A DNA stretch of 64,000 nucleotides from Lichenicola sp964247725 (GTDB lineage: Bacteria; Pseudomonadota; Alphaproteobacteria; Acetobacterales; Acetobacteraceae), in NCBI GenBank assembly GCA_964247725.1, contig CAXTVM010000004.1:62001-126000 (forward strand), given 5' to 3'. Under the pieces are notes generated by a model. That model made no database searches. It was not told the origin of the DNA and saw nothing but the letters and a program-made list of their open reading frames with translations. A program made the position numbers and the translations under genes. How positions within the stretch are numbered: the first letter of the stretch is position 1; each line of letters starts with the position of its first letter. Shown here in pieces: positions 1-8,434 of this stretch.

Positions 1-203
1 CGGCAAGGAGCTGGGTCCAGAACTTGGCGGTCTAGATACGCCGGAACTCTCACCGGGTTGCCCAAGCTCCCCCAATGCGTTCGTCTTTCCCGCCAGGCTC
101 CGACACCTGCGGACGGATCGGGTTCCGGACCGCCACGCGAACGCGTGCCGCGCACGACGGCCGCAGCCCGGCCCAGGAGCAGGGCCCCTGGCCTTTCTCG
201 CCT
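1..203. other. Intergenic stretch with a partial palindromic repeat
   Basis: No convincing gene is seen here. The part nearest the following minus-strand gene (about 168-197) carries the end of the repeat family found throughout the window, reading cagggcccctggcctt. It sits 8 bases past the TGA stop of the minus-strand gene that ends at 204. The upstream part of the window is cut off, so anything before base 1 is unknown. Confidence 0.5.
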
Positions 204-2522
204 TCAGCCGGATGTCGCCGCCGGCGCGAAGCACGGCTCCGGGTCAAGCCGCTCCAGCGCCGGCCAGCAGCGCAGCAGCAGGCCCACCTTGTCGATGATC
301 CGCCGCACGTCGGCGATCTCGCGCGCCATCCGCGCCGGCGCTCCGAGCCCCTCGTGCGACGGCTCGCCGGACAGCAGCCGCGCGCCCACCGAGATCCGCA
401 GCGCCCCGGCCATGGCGCCGTCCAGGCGATTGTCCGCGACCGGCGCCGGCTGTCCGACATGGCACAGCAGCCGGGCCAGGGCGCGATCGGCCTCCGGCGC
501 GTCCGGCGGCAGCGCCGCGGCGACGTCGGCGTTCAGCCAGCGATAGAGCCTGCGCGCGTCCGCCATGCCGAGCGGCCGGCGCGAGGCGCCCGCACCCGGC
601 TCCAGCACCAGGACGCTGCGGATGGTCTGCAGCTGGTCCCAGCCCGGCTCGGGTTCGCCGGTCGGGCCCGGCAGCGTCTCCCGCGCCGGCGCCGGCACGT
701 CCACCGCCACCATGTCGGCACTGGCCGCGATCGCCGCCTCGACGCCGGCGAGGAAGGTGGCGGTGCGCTCGCGGGCGAGCCGGTCCGGCACCTGCGCGAA
801 CGCCGCCATCTCGGCCAGCGCCGCCTGCCAGCGCAGCACCAGCCCCAGATTGACCTGGCGTTCCCCGGGGCGGACCTGGCCGTGGTCGCGGCGTCCGGTC
901 ACGGTGCCGGATGGCCAGTCGGCATCGCCGCCATAGTCGGCGAGGCCGGCCGGCAGCGATCCCGGACCATGCAGCCGCCCAGCCAGGTGCGGCGGCAGCA
1001 GCAGCGCGCCGCAGAACGGCGGCCCGGTGAAGAACTTGGAGCCGGTGACCATGACCATCCAGCCGCGCCGCAGCCAGTCCCGCGGGCGCCGGCGGTCGAG
1101 CCGCGCCTGACAGGCGTCGACCACGAGCTCGAGCTGGTCGCCGAGCCGCTCCTGCAGCCGCTGCAGGCACGCCATGCTGGGGCCGAGCAGCCCGGTCTTG
1201 GACAGGTCGAGCCGGTGCAGCAGCACCAGCCGGCCCTGCGCCGCCTCGGCCCCGGCCAGGCGCTCGCACTCGGCATCGACCTGCGCCGGCGCCAGCAGCC
1301 GGCCGGTCCGGTCGCGGATCGCCACCCGCAGCACCCGCGTGTCGGCGGGCAGGCCCTCGATCAGGGCGCCCTTCTCGACCGTGCCGCCGCGGGCGGTGTC
1401 GCCGGCGAAGTGGCGCCCGGCGGCGGCCAAGGGCACCCCGGTGCCGGTCTCCTCCGGGGCGAGCAGGATGTTGCTGATCGGCCGTGCCGGCCCGTGCGCG
1501 CCTGCCGGGGCACCAACCAGGGCGCTGGGCAGCGCGCAGACCGCCAGCGCCAGCACCTCGCTGTCGGTACCGGACGCGGCCAGCACGATTCCGGCCGTAT
1601 CAGCGAGCCCGTAATGGGCGGCGATCGCCGCGCGGACGCGCCCGCTCTCCGTGCGCAGCGCCGCCGGGGCACGGCCGGCCAGGATCGCCACCGCCAGCCG
1701 CTTGCGCGCCGCCTCCGCCCCGCCGAAGCCGCGCTCCGACAGCGAGGACGCGGTCGAGGAGGCGAACGTGATCGCCCACGGCCGCGGCCGGTGGCTGCAG
1801 CCGTAGCCGTTGAGGCCCGTCAGCGGGTCGACGCGGAGCCGGGCATCGCCGCCCTGCGCCATCAGCGTCTCGGCCGGCCCCAGCAGGTCCCAACAGGCGG
1901 CAAGGTGCCGGACCACGCGGTCCGTGACCGTCCGGCCATCCCTCTGGCCGTCCGCCGTCCGGCGCGGCCGGTGCGACGGCTCCTGCAGGTCGCGGAGCCC
2001 GCCCCAGACCAGGCCCAGCAGCGCGCGGTCGGGGATCGTGGCGGCGGCCATCGCGCGGAGCCACGCGGCCGGCTCCGGCTCGGGTGCCGCGGCCGACACG
2101 GCATCGAGCAGCCAGAACCGCGCCGCGGTGCGCGCCGCGCACAGGCCGGCCAGCACCGGCAGGTCGTCCACGCCGGGCGGATCGTCCGTCCGACGGTCTC
2201 CATCCGGCGGTCCCGCCGCGTCCAGGAGCCCCAGCGGCCCCGCCGCGTCCAGCAGCCCTAGCGGCTCCGCCGCGTCCAGCAGCCCTAGCGGCTCCGCCGC
2301 GTCCAGCAGCATCGACAGCTCGAGCGCGTGGCGGATGTGGAACGCGCAGACCCGTTCCGGTCCGAGACACGCCGGCCCCAGCACCACCCGGCCGCCCGGG
2401 TCGGCCCGGAACGGCGTGTCGAGCCGGGCGTCGAAGGCGATCGGCCGCCGGTCGGCGACGACCCGGAGGTCGGGCCGATCGAGGGCGGCCAGCAGCTGCG
2501 TGTTGAGCGCGTCGGCAAACAC
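204..2522 (-). CDS. Uncharacterised PLP-dependent fold-type I (aminotransferase class V-like) protein
   Basis: A 772-residue protein in the GTG-started frame; the start is chosen because GGGGAG lies 6 bases upstream. The C-terminal two thirds looks like a fold-type I PLP enzyme: a VVDACQAR segment (candidate PLP-ring Asp) is followed by MVMVTGSKFFTGPPF near residue 495, whose Lys would form the Schiff base. An earlier ISNILLAPEETGTG segment resembles the glycine-rich cofactor region. The N-terminal part is unlike known enzymes and carries a nine-residue tandem repeat (see 2218-2313). Substrate unknown. It is divergent from the rhamnose operon across about 160 bp, so a role in sugar or surface modification is possible but only by association. 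An antisense frame is also open throughout, which is usual at this GC; the protein motifs favour the minus strand. Confidence 0.62.
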   Translation of the reverse strand: MFADALNTQLLAALDRPDLRVVADRRPIAFDARLDTPFRADPGGRVVLGPACLGPERVCAFHIRHALELSMLLDAAEPLGLLDAAEPLGLLDAAGPLGLLDAAGPPDGDRRTDDPPGVDDLPVLAGLCAARTAARFWLLDAVSAAAPEPEPAAWLRAMAAATIPDRALLGLVWGGLRDLQEPSHRPRRTADGQRDGRTVTDRVVRHLAACWDLLGPAETLMAQGGDARLRVDPLTGLNGYGCSHRPRPWAITFASSTASSLSERGFGGAEAARKRLAVAILAGRAPAALRTESGRVRAAIAAHYGLADTAGIVLAASGTDSEVLALAVCALPSALVGAPAGAHGPARPISNILLAPEETGTGVPLAAAGRHFAGDTARGGTVEKGALIEGLPADTRVLRVAIRDRTGRLLAPAQVDAECERLAGAEAAQGRLVLLHRLDLSKTGLLGPSMACLQRLQERLGDQLELVVDACQARLDRRRPRDWLRRGWMVMVTGSKFFTGPPFCGALLLPPHLAGRLHGPGSLPAGLADYGGDADWPSGTVTGRRDHGQVRPGERQVNLGLVLRWQAALAEMAAFAQVPDRLARERTATFLAGVEAAIAASADMVAVDVPAPARETLPGPTGEPEPGWDQLQTIRSVLVLEPGAGASRRPLGMADARRLYRWLNADVAAALPPDAPEADRALARLLCHVGQPAPVADNRLDGAMAGALRISVGARLLSGEPSHEGLGAPARMAREIADVRRIIDKVGLLLRCWPALERLDPEPCFAPAATSG
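2218..2313. repeat. 27-bp in-frame tandem repeat (LLDAAEPLG units)
   Basis: Units begin at 2218, 2245, 2272 and 2299 (partial). The two central copies are identical and the outer ones have diverged. On the coding (minus) strand they encode successive nine-residue blocks LLDAAEPLG, LLDAAEPLG, LLDAAGPLG, LLDAAGPPD at about residues 70-110 of the PLP-fold protein. The 27-bp period preserves frame, so copy-number change would lengthen or shorten the protein without breaking it. Confidence 0.9.
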
Positions 2523-2681
2523 CGTCTTCTCCCCGACCGGGCCACGTCGGCCACCGAAACGAACGCCGGCCCCCGGGTCGGTACCCGTGTCCCGCCGGCG
2601 ACCGGCCCGGCGATGGTTGCCTGCACGGCCTGTCGCTGCCAAGCTGGAACAAGGTGGCACGGCGCCGACGGGGACCGACAG

Positions 2682-3737
2682 ATGCGGATCATGTTGACGG
2701 GCGGTTGCGGTTTCATCGGCTCCGCCGTGGCGAGGCACCTGATCCGCGCGACCCGGCACAGCGTCGTCAACGTCGACAAGATGACCTATGCCGCCTCCGA
2801 GGACGCGCTGGAGGAGGCGCTGGGCGATCCCAGGCATACGCTGGTCCGCGCCGACGTCGCCGACCTGCCGCGGATGACCGCGCTGTTCGCCGAGCACCGG
2901 CCGGACGCGGTCATGCACCTGGCGGCGGAGAGCCACGTCGACCGCTCGATCGATGGCCCGGCGGTGTTCATCCAGACCAACGTCGTCGGCACCTTCTCGA
3001 TGCTGGAGGCGGCCCGCGCCTACTGGTCCGGCCTCCAGGGGGAGCCGCGGTCGTCGTTTCGATTCCATCACATCTCGACCGACGAGGTGTTCGGCGCGCT
3101 GGAGGCGGACGACCCACCGTTTACCGAAACCACGCCCTACGACCCGCGCAGCCCCTATTCCGCCAGCAAGGCGGCGTCCGACCACTTGGTGCGCGCCTGG
3201 TACCACACCTATGGGCTGCCCGCCTTCGTCACCAACACCACCAACAACTACGGGTTCTGGCACTTCCCCGAGAAGCTGATCCCGCTGGTGACCATCAACG
3301 CCATCGAGGGCCGCGAGCTGCCGGTCTATGGCGACGGCTCCAACGTGCGCGACTGGCTGTTCGTCGAGGACCATGCGGCCGCCCTGGTGCGCGCGGTGGA
3401 GACCGGCCGCCCGGGCGAGACCTACGCCATCGGCGCCCGCCAGCCGCGCTCCAACCTCCAGGTGGTCCACGCGATCTGCCGCACCCTCGACGAGCTGCTG
3501 CCCGATCCGGCCGGCCCGCGCGAGCGGCTGATCCGCTACGTCACCGACCGGCCCGGCCACGACTGGCGCTACGAGATCGATGCCAGCCACGCCGAGCAGG
3601 CGTTGGACTGGAGGGCGGCGCACGATTTCGAGACCGGCATCCGCCGCACCGTGCAGTGGTACCTGGACAACCGCGGCTGGTGGGAGGCGATCCGGGCCGG
3701 CCGCTACACCGGACAGCGCTTGGGGACCGCGGCATGA
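2682..3737 (+). CDS. rfbB: dTDP-glucose 4,6-dehydratase
   Basis: 351 residues, the usual family length. Converts dTDP-glucose to dTDP-4-keto-6-deoxyglucose, second step of dTDP-L-rhamnose synthesis, using bound NAD+. The Rossmann motif TGGCGFIG is at residues 6-13, the catalytic ISTDEVFG with Thr133-Asp134-Glu135, and the SDR Tyr-x3-Lys pair at Tyr159 and Lys163 (YSASK). First gene of rfbBACD; its stop overlaps the next start as ATGA. A second in-frame ATG lies 9 bases downstream of the chosen one. Identification is firm. Confidence 0.96.
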   Translation: MRIMLTGGCGFIGSAVARHLIRATRHSVVNVDKMTYAASEDALEEALGDPRHTLVRADVADLPRMTALFAEHRPDAVMHLAAESHVDRSIDGPAVFIQTNVVGTFSMLEAARAYWSGLQGEPRSSFRFHHISTDEVFGALEADDPPFTETTPYDPRSPYSASKAASDHLVRAWYHTYGLPAFVTNTTNNYGFWHFPEKLIPLVTINAIEGRELPVYGDGSNVRDWLFVEDHAAALVRAVETGRPGETYAIGARQPRSNLQVVHAICRTLDELLPDPAGPRERLIRYVTDRPGHDWRYEIDASHAEQALDWRAAHDFETGIRRTVQWYLDNRGWWEAIRAGRYTGQRLGTAA

Positions 3738-4633
3738 CCCGGCCGTCCGAGACCGGCATGAAGGGCATCCTGCTCGCCGGCGGCTCCGGCACCCGGCTGC
3801 ACCCGATCACGCTGGCCGCCAGCAAGCAGCTGCTGCCGGTCTACGACAAGCCGATGATCTACTACCCGCTCAGCACGCTGATGCTGGCCGGCATCCGCGA
3901 CATCATGATCATCTCGACGCCGGCCGATCTGCCGCAGTTCGAGCGGCTGCTGGGCGACGGCTCGCGGCTCGGCGTGCGCTTCGAGTATCGCGTGCAGCCG
4001 AGCCCGGACGGCATCGTGCAGGCGTTTCTGATCGCAGGCGACTGGCTCGGGCGCAACCCGTGCGCGCTGGCGCTGGGCGACAACCTGATCTTCGCCGACC
4101 ATCTCGGCGTGCTGCTGCGGGCCGCCTCGGCCCGGCCCGAAGGCGCCACCGTGTTCGCCTACCAGGTGCGCGACCCCGAACGCTACGGCGTGGTCTCGTT
4201 CGACGAGAGCGGCCGCGCGCTGGAGGTGGTCGAGAAGCCGGCCAACCCGCAGTCCAACTGGGCGATTACCGGTCTGTATTTCTATGACAACCGCGTGCTG
4301 GAGATGGCGCGCCGGATCAGGCCCAGCTCGCGTGGCGAGCTCGAGATCACCGACCTGAACCGCCTCTACCTCGAGGAGGGGTCGCTGCACGTCGACCGGC
4401 TCGGCCGCGGCTGCGCCTGGCTCGATGCCGGGATGCCGGACAGCCTGATGCAGGCCGGCACCTTCGTGCAGACCATCCAGTCGCGCCAGGGCATGCTGGT
4501 GGGCTGCCCGGAGGAGGTGGCGTTCCGCATGGGCTTCATCGACGCCCACTCGCTGCGCGACCAGGCCCGCAAGCTGTCCAAGACCGAGCTCGGACGCCTG
4601 CTGCTGGAACTCGCCGACGGCGTGCACGCCTGA
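3734..4633 (+). CDS. rfbA: Glucose-1-phosphate thymidylyltransferase
   Basis: 299 residues. Makes dTDP-glucose from dTTP and glucose-1-phosphate, the first and feedback-controlled step of the L-rhamnose pathway. The nucleotidyltransferase signature GGSGTRLHP is at residues 16-23 and is followed by KQLLPVYDKPMIYYPL, the sugar-phosphate pocket of RmlA. The start overlaps the rfbB stop (ATGA) and has GGGGA 8 bases upstream; an alternative ATG at 3758 would shorten it by 8 residues. Firm. Confidence 0.96.
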   Translation: MTRPSETGMKGILLAGGSGTRLHPITLAASKQLLPVYDKPMIYYPLSTLMLAGIRDIMIISTPADLPQFERLLGDGSRLGVRFEYRVQPSPDGIVQAFLIAGDWLGRNPCALALGDNLIFADHLGVLLRAASARPEGATVFAYQVRDPERYGVVSFDESGRALEVVEKPANPQSNWAITGLYFYDNRVLEMARRIRPSSRGELEITDLNRLYLEEGSLHVDRLGRGCAWLDAGMPDSLMQAGTFVQTIQSRQGMLVGCPEEVAFRMGFIDAHSLRDQARKLSKTELGRLLLELADGVHA

Positions 4634-4664
4634 CGCGACCGACCGACCGGAGGAGCCGCCCGCG

Positions 4665-5225
4665 ATGAAGGTAGACCGTCTCGCTATCCCTGACGTGGTC
4701 CTGATCACGCCGCCTAAGTTCGGCGACAGCCGCGGCTTCTTCTCCGAGACCTACAACGCCCCCCGCCTGCGCGCCGAGGCCGGGATCGAGCTCGCCTTCG
4801 CGCAGGACAACCACTCGTTCTCCAAGGAGCGCGGCGTGGTGCGCGGGCTGCACTGCCAGCTGGCACCGCACGCGCAGGGCAAGCTGCTGCGCTGCTCGAA
4901 GGGGACCATCTACGACGTCGCGGTCGACGCCCGCACCGGCTCGCCGACCTACGGCCAGTGGGTCGGCGCCGAGCTGTCCGGCGACAACTGGGCGCAGCTC
5001 TGGATCCCGCCCGGGTTCCTGCACGGCTTCTGCACGCTTACCGATGACGTCGAGGTGATGTACAAGTGCACCGACGTCTGGAACAAGGACAGCGAGCGCG
5101 CGGTGATCTGGAACTGCCCGGAGATCGGCATCGACTGGCCGATCAAGCCTGACGAGGCGCTGCTGTCGGACAAGGACAAGGCGGCGCCGCCCTTCTCCGC
5201 CGCCCAGGGCTGGTTCCAGTACTGA
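4665..5225 (+). CDS. rfbC: dTDP-4-dehydrorhamnose 3,5-epimerase
   Basis: 186 residues, a single cupin-fold domain. Epimerises C3 and C5 of dTDP-4-keto-6-deoxyglucose. The catalytic His is seen in GVVRGLHCQL (His63), and the conserved sequence PPGFLHGF follows later. A clear AGGAG lies about 12 bases before the ATG. Its TGA overlaps the rfbD start (TGATG), so the two are probably translationally coupled. Confidence 0.96.
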   Translation: MKVDRLAIPDVVLITPPKFGDSRGFFSETYNAPRLRAEAGIELAFAQDNHSFSKERGVVRGLHCQLAPHAQGKLLRCSKGTIYDVAVDARTGSPTYGQWVGAELSGDNWAQLWIPPGFLHGFCTLTDDVEVMYKCTDVWNKDSERAVIWNCPEIGIDWPIKPDEALLSDKDKAAPPFSAAQGWFQY

Positions 5226-6130
5226 TGGCCGAGCTCCCCCCCGGCGGCCCGGTCCTGGTCAGCGGCGGCGCCGGTCAGCTTGCCACCTCGCTGGCCCGGC
5301 TGGGCGGCCCGCGCATCCGCAAGGTCGGCCGGCCTGAGTTCGACTTCGACCAGCCGGACACGATCGCCGCCTGCTTTGCCGCCGTGCGGCCGGTGGCCGT
5401 CGTGAACGCCGCCGCCTGGACCGCCGTCGATGCGGCGGAGACGGCGGCGGACGGTGCCGCGCGCGCCAACCGCGATGGCCCCGGGCGCCTGGCCCGGCTC
5501 TGTGCCGAGGCCGGCGTGCCGCTGATCCACGTCTCGACCGACTACGTGTTCGACGGCGACAAGGGCCGGCCCTATGTCGAGACCGACCCGATCTCGCCGA
5601 CCGGGGTCTATGGCCGCACCAAGGCGGAGGGCGAGCAGGCGGCGCTGTCGGCCAACCCGCGCACGGTGGTGCTGCGCACCTCCTGGGTCTACTCCGCCAC
5701 CGGCAAGAACTTCGTCCGCACCATGCTGAACGCCGGCGAGAAGAACCCGGTGCTGAAGGTGGTCGGCGACCAGCGCGGCGGCCCCACCGCTGCGGACGAC
5801 CTGGCGGACGCGATCCTCTCGATCCTGGCCCGGATCGAGACCGGCGGCTGGCAGGACTCCTATGCCGGCATCTTCCACGCCGCCGGCACCGGCGAGACCA
5901 CCTGGCACGGGCTGGCGGTCGCCGCCCTGGAGGCGGCGCGCAAGCACGGCCGCCCGATGCCGGAGGTGGTCGCCATCCGGACCGCCGACTGGCCGACCCC
6001 GGCACGGCGTCCGGCCGACTCCCGGCTCGATTGCGACAAGCTGGAGCGGGTGTTCGGCGTCCGGCTGCCGCCCTGGCACAAGAGCCTGGTGCGCACCGTC
6101 GACCAGCTGCTGGCGCCGGCGGCGTCCTGA
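5225..6130 (+). CDS. rfbD: dTDP-4-dehydrorhamnose reductase
   Basis: 301 residues. NADPH-dependent final reduction giving dTDP-L-rhamnose. The N-terminal dinucleotide-binding segment is GGAGQLATSL, a variant of the usual G-x-x-G-x-x-G. STDYVFDG and the Tyr-x3-Lys pair in VYGRTKAEGE match RmlD, and TSWVYS is also family-typical. Completes an intact rmlBACD set. The 3' end may overlap the start region of the glycosyltransferase gene, depending on which start that gene uses. Confidence 0.95.
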   Translation: MAELPPGGPVLVSGGAGQLATSLARLGGPRIRKVGRPEFDFDQPDTIAACFAAVRPVAVVNAAAWTAVDAAETAADGAARANRDGPGRLARLCAEAGVPLIHVSTDYVFDGDKGRPYVETDPISPTGVYGRTKAEGEQAALSANPRTVVLRTSWVYSATGKNFVRTMLNAGEKNPVLKVVGDQRGGPTAADDLADAILSILARIETGGWQDSYAGIFHAAGTGETTWHGLAVAALEAARKHGRPMPEVVAIRTADWPTPARRPADSRLDCDKLERVFGVRLPPWHKSLVRTVDQLLAPAAS

Positions 6131-6267
6131 ACGGGGCCGCCGCCCTCGTCGCCTGGCAGCAGAGGCCTTCGCAGAGGTTCGCCTCGCCCGGCGAGGCCGC
6201 CAGCCGGCAGGCCTGCGACCCCGGGGCCGGCCCGGACGACAGGCCGGACGCCGCCGCGGCGCCGCCG

Positions 6268-7176
6268 GTGGCGGTGCTGCTGTCGACCTATGACGGGGCC
6301 CGCTACTTGCCGCAGCAGCTCGAGTCGCTGCTGCGGCAGAGCTTCGGCCGCTGGACGCTGCTGTGGCGCGACGACGGCTCGTCCGACGGCACCGTCGCCG
6401 TCATGCGGGAGTTCATGCAGGCGGCCGGCGGCGATCGCTGCCGCGCGGCAGGCGGGCCGGCGGGCCATCTCGGCATCGCCGCCTCCTTTCTCGCCCTGCT
6501 CCGGCAGGTCCCGCCGGGCACGACCGCGGCGTTCGCTGATCAGGACGACGTCTGGCTGCCGGAGAAGCTCCAGCGCGGTGCCCTGGCGCTGGCGGCCGGC
6601 CCGGCGGCCCGGCCGGCGCTCTACTTCGCGCGCCAGCAGCTCGTCGACGAGGCGCTGGCGCCGCTCGGGCTGTCGCCGTTCCGCGGCCGGCCGACCGCGT
6701 TCCCGGCGTCGCTGACCCAGAACGTCGCCACCGGCTGCACGGTGATGCTGAACCCGGCCGCCGTGGCGCTGGTCGCCGCCAGCGATCCGCCCGACGGCAC
6801 CCTGCACGACTGGTGGTCGTATCTTGTAGTCAGCGCTGCCGGCGGCCGGCTGATCGCCGATCCGGTGCCGGTGATGCTCTACCGTCAGCACCGCCTGAAC
6901 GCGGTCGGCGCGCCGCACTCGACGCTGCGGCGCGGCCTAATGGCGCTGCGGCGCGGCCCGGACGATTTCATGCGGCTGTTCCGGCGTCACGTGGCGGGGC
7001 TGGTGGCTTACCGGCAGGCCCTTTCGGCTCCCGCCGTCGAGGACCTGCTGCTGCTGCAGCGGGCGCTGGCTGGCGGCCTGCCGGGCAGGCTGCTGGCAAT
7101 GCTGCGCATGCGCCGCCTGCTGCGGCAGACCCGGATCGAGACGCTGCTGTTCCGGCTCTGGTTCCTCATCGGCTAG
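6268..7176 (+). CDS. Family 2 glycosyltransferase (rhamnosyltransferase-like)
   Basis: About 302 residues from the chosen GTG. Opens with VAVLLSTYDGARYLPQQLESL, then WRDDGSSDGT (nucleotide-binding DD), FADQDDVWLPEKL (the metal-binding DxD region) and LHDWW (acceptor side), an arrangement typical of GT2 enzymes that add rhamnose or related sugars to polysaccharides. Cytoplasmic or membrane-associated. Position at the end of rfbBACD suggests it uses dTDP-L-rhamnose; this is an inference. The start is uncertain: the frame is open back to an ATG at 6031 inside rfbD, but the extra 79 residues look non-homologous, so the GTG directly before the conserved beta-strand is preferred. Confidence 0.85.
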   Translation: MAVLLSTYDGARYLPQQLESLLRQSFGRWTLLWRDDGSSDGTVAVMREFMQAAGGDRCRAAGGPAGHLGIAASFLALLRQVPPGTTAAFADQDDVWLPEKLQRGALALAAGPAARPALYFARQQLVDEALAPLGLSPFRGRPTAFPASLTQNVATGCTVMLNPAAVALVAASDPPDGTLHDWWSYLVVSAAGGRLIADPVPVMLYRQHRLNAVGAPHSTLRRGLMALRRGPDDFMRLFRRHVAGLVAYRQALSAPAVEDLLLLQRALAGGLPGRLLAMLRMRRLLRQTRIETLLFRLWFLIG

Positions 7177-7224
7177 GGCATGGTTGCCGGATCATTTCCT
7201 AGCCGATGTCGGGTGGGCCCTGGG

Positions 7225-7866
7225 TCAGAAATCCGCCAGCAGCGCGTCGATGTCGGCCTGCCCCATTGCCGAGGCCGGCAGCTGCGGACCGTTCAGCAGG
7301 TGGGCATCCGGCCGCTGCTCGACGCAGTTCGCCGGCAGCGCCTCCTCCCAGCGATGGCGGCCGAAGGTGTTGACGATCTTGTTCACCCGGACCTCGACCA
7401 CCTTCAGCGTGTTCACCACCTTGGTGATGCGCTGGCCGGTGATGTCCTGGAAGCTGCAGGCCTCGTAGATGCGCATGGTCGCGTCCTGCACCACTGCGGC
7501 CTGCGGACCGTCCGGCCGGGCCGACGTCTCGTCGAGCAGCTCGCACGCCTCGAGGATGGCGTTGGTCGCATCGGCAGTGTGCTGCACCACCGCGTCGAGC
7601 TCCTCGCTCGCGGCGGACACGTCCCGGTTCGCGTCCTTGTCCGAGCCGAGGGCCGCGATCTCCTCCTTGGCGACGGCGATCGTCCTGCCGAGCTCCTCGA
7701 TCTCGTTCAGCAGCTCGGCATCCTGCTGGGACAGCTCGCTGCCCAGCGTGTCGATCACCGCCCGCACGACCTCCGCCACCATCTCCGGCCGAACGGTCGG
7801 ATACGACGAGCAGATCGACGTCAGCCTCTTGGACAGCGCCTTCACGTCCGGCACGCGATCAGGCAT
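7225..7866 (-). CDS. cheZ: Protein phosphatase CheZ
   Basis: 213 residues, close to the E. coli length (214). Dephosphorylates CheY-P to end the flagellar signal. The active-site helix reads ACSFQDITGQRITKVV, giving Asp141 and Gln145 at the D-x3-Q spacing of E. coli CheZ (Asp143, Gln147). The C-terminus ends in QADIDALLADF, the amphipathic CheY-binding tail. The N-terminal half is helical and rich in Glu/Ala/Leu, fitting the long four-helix bundle. Its start overlaps the end of cheY by 8 bases, so the two are co-translated. Classical CheZ is uncommon in alphaproteobacteria. Confidence 0.93.
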   Translation of the reverse strand: MPDRVPDVKALSKRLTSICSSYPTVRPEMVAEVVRAVIDTLGSELSQQDAELLNEIEELGRTIAVAKEEIAALGSDKDANRDVSAASEELDAVVQHTADATNAILEACELLDETSARPDGPQAAVVQDATMRIYEACSFQDITGQRITKVVNTLKVVEVRVNKIVNTFGRHRWEEALPANCVEQRPDAHLLNGPQLPASAMGQADIDALLADF

Positions 7867-8251
7867 GGGTCAGCACCTTCTCGATCTTGCCCTGCAGCGT
7901 TTCGGCGTTGAACGGCTTGACGATGTAGTTGGAGACGCCGGCCTGCTTGGCCGCAACCACGTTCTCGGTCTTGCTCTCGGCCGTGATCATGATGAAGGGC
8001 AGGGTCTTGAGCTTGGGCTCGGCGCGCACCGCCTGCAGCAGCTCCAGCCCGGTCATCGGCGCCATGTTCCAGTCGCTGATGACCAGCCCGAACGTGTTCG
8101 CGCGCAGCTTCGACAGCGCCTCGACGCCGTCCGTCGCCTCGTCGACGTTGCTGAAGCCGATCTGCTTCAGCAGGTTGCGGATGATCCGGAGCATCGTCTT
8201 GTAGTCGTCGACGATGAGGACGTTCATGGAGGTATCGAGGGGCACAACCAT
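7859..8251 (-). CDS. cheY: Chemotaxis response regulator CheY
   Basis: A stand-alone receiver domain of 130 residues in the chosen frame. The acidic pair Asp15-Asp16 (IVDDYKTM), phospho-acceptor Asp60 (VISDWN), the switch Thr in MITAES and Lys112 (IVKPF) are all present. When phosphorylated it binds the flagellar switch. Start choice is soft: an ATG at 8227 gives the more usual 122 residues, and the frame is open to an ATG at 8317. Upstream of an overlapping cheZ and divergent from ssuC, with about 180 bp between. No chemoreceptor or cheA is in the window. Confidence 0.92.
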   Translation of the reverse strand: MVVPLDTSMNVLIVDDYKTMLRIIRNLLKQIGFSNVDEATDGVEALSKLRANTFGLVISDWNMAPMTGLELLQAVRAEPKLKTLPFIMITAESKTENVVAAKQAGVSNYIVKPFNAETLQGKIEKVLTHA

Positions 8252-8434
8252 CTCCGTGGGCCTGTTGCGGCATGAATATCGGAAACAGGTTGAGATCCGG
8301 TTTACGGCGTCGGCCATGATCGGTCCCTTGCGACATCTCCGGCACGAACCACGATGCTCTATCGCATGAATCTTGACGCACGCGCGCTTGCGATGCTTTC
8401 CTGATCCACCGCATCAATCGGGTAGGACCGGATC

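Noticed and set aside
75..2261. 728-aa plus-strand ORF opposite the PLP-fold gene
   Set aside because: Arg/Gln/Pro-rich translation without motifs; typical antisense frame of a high-GC gene. The minus strand shows a PLP-lysine motif and a proper ribosome-binding site.
2218..2313. CRISPR-like direct repeats
   Set aside because: The 27-bp units are contiguous without spacers and keep the reading frame; they are a coding tandem repeat.
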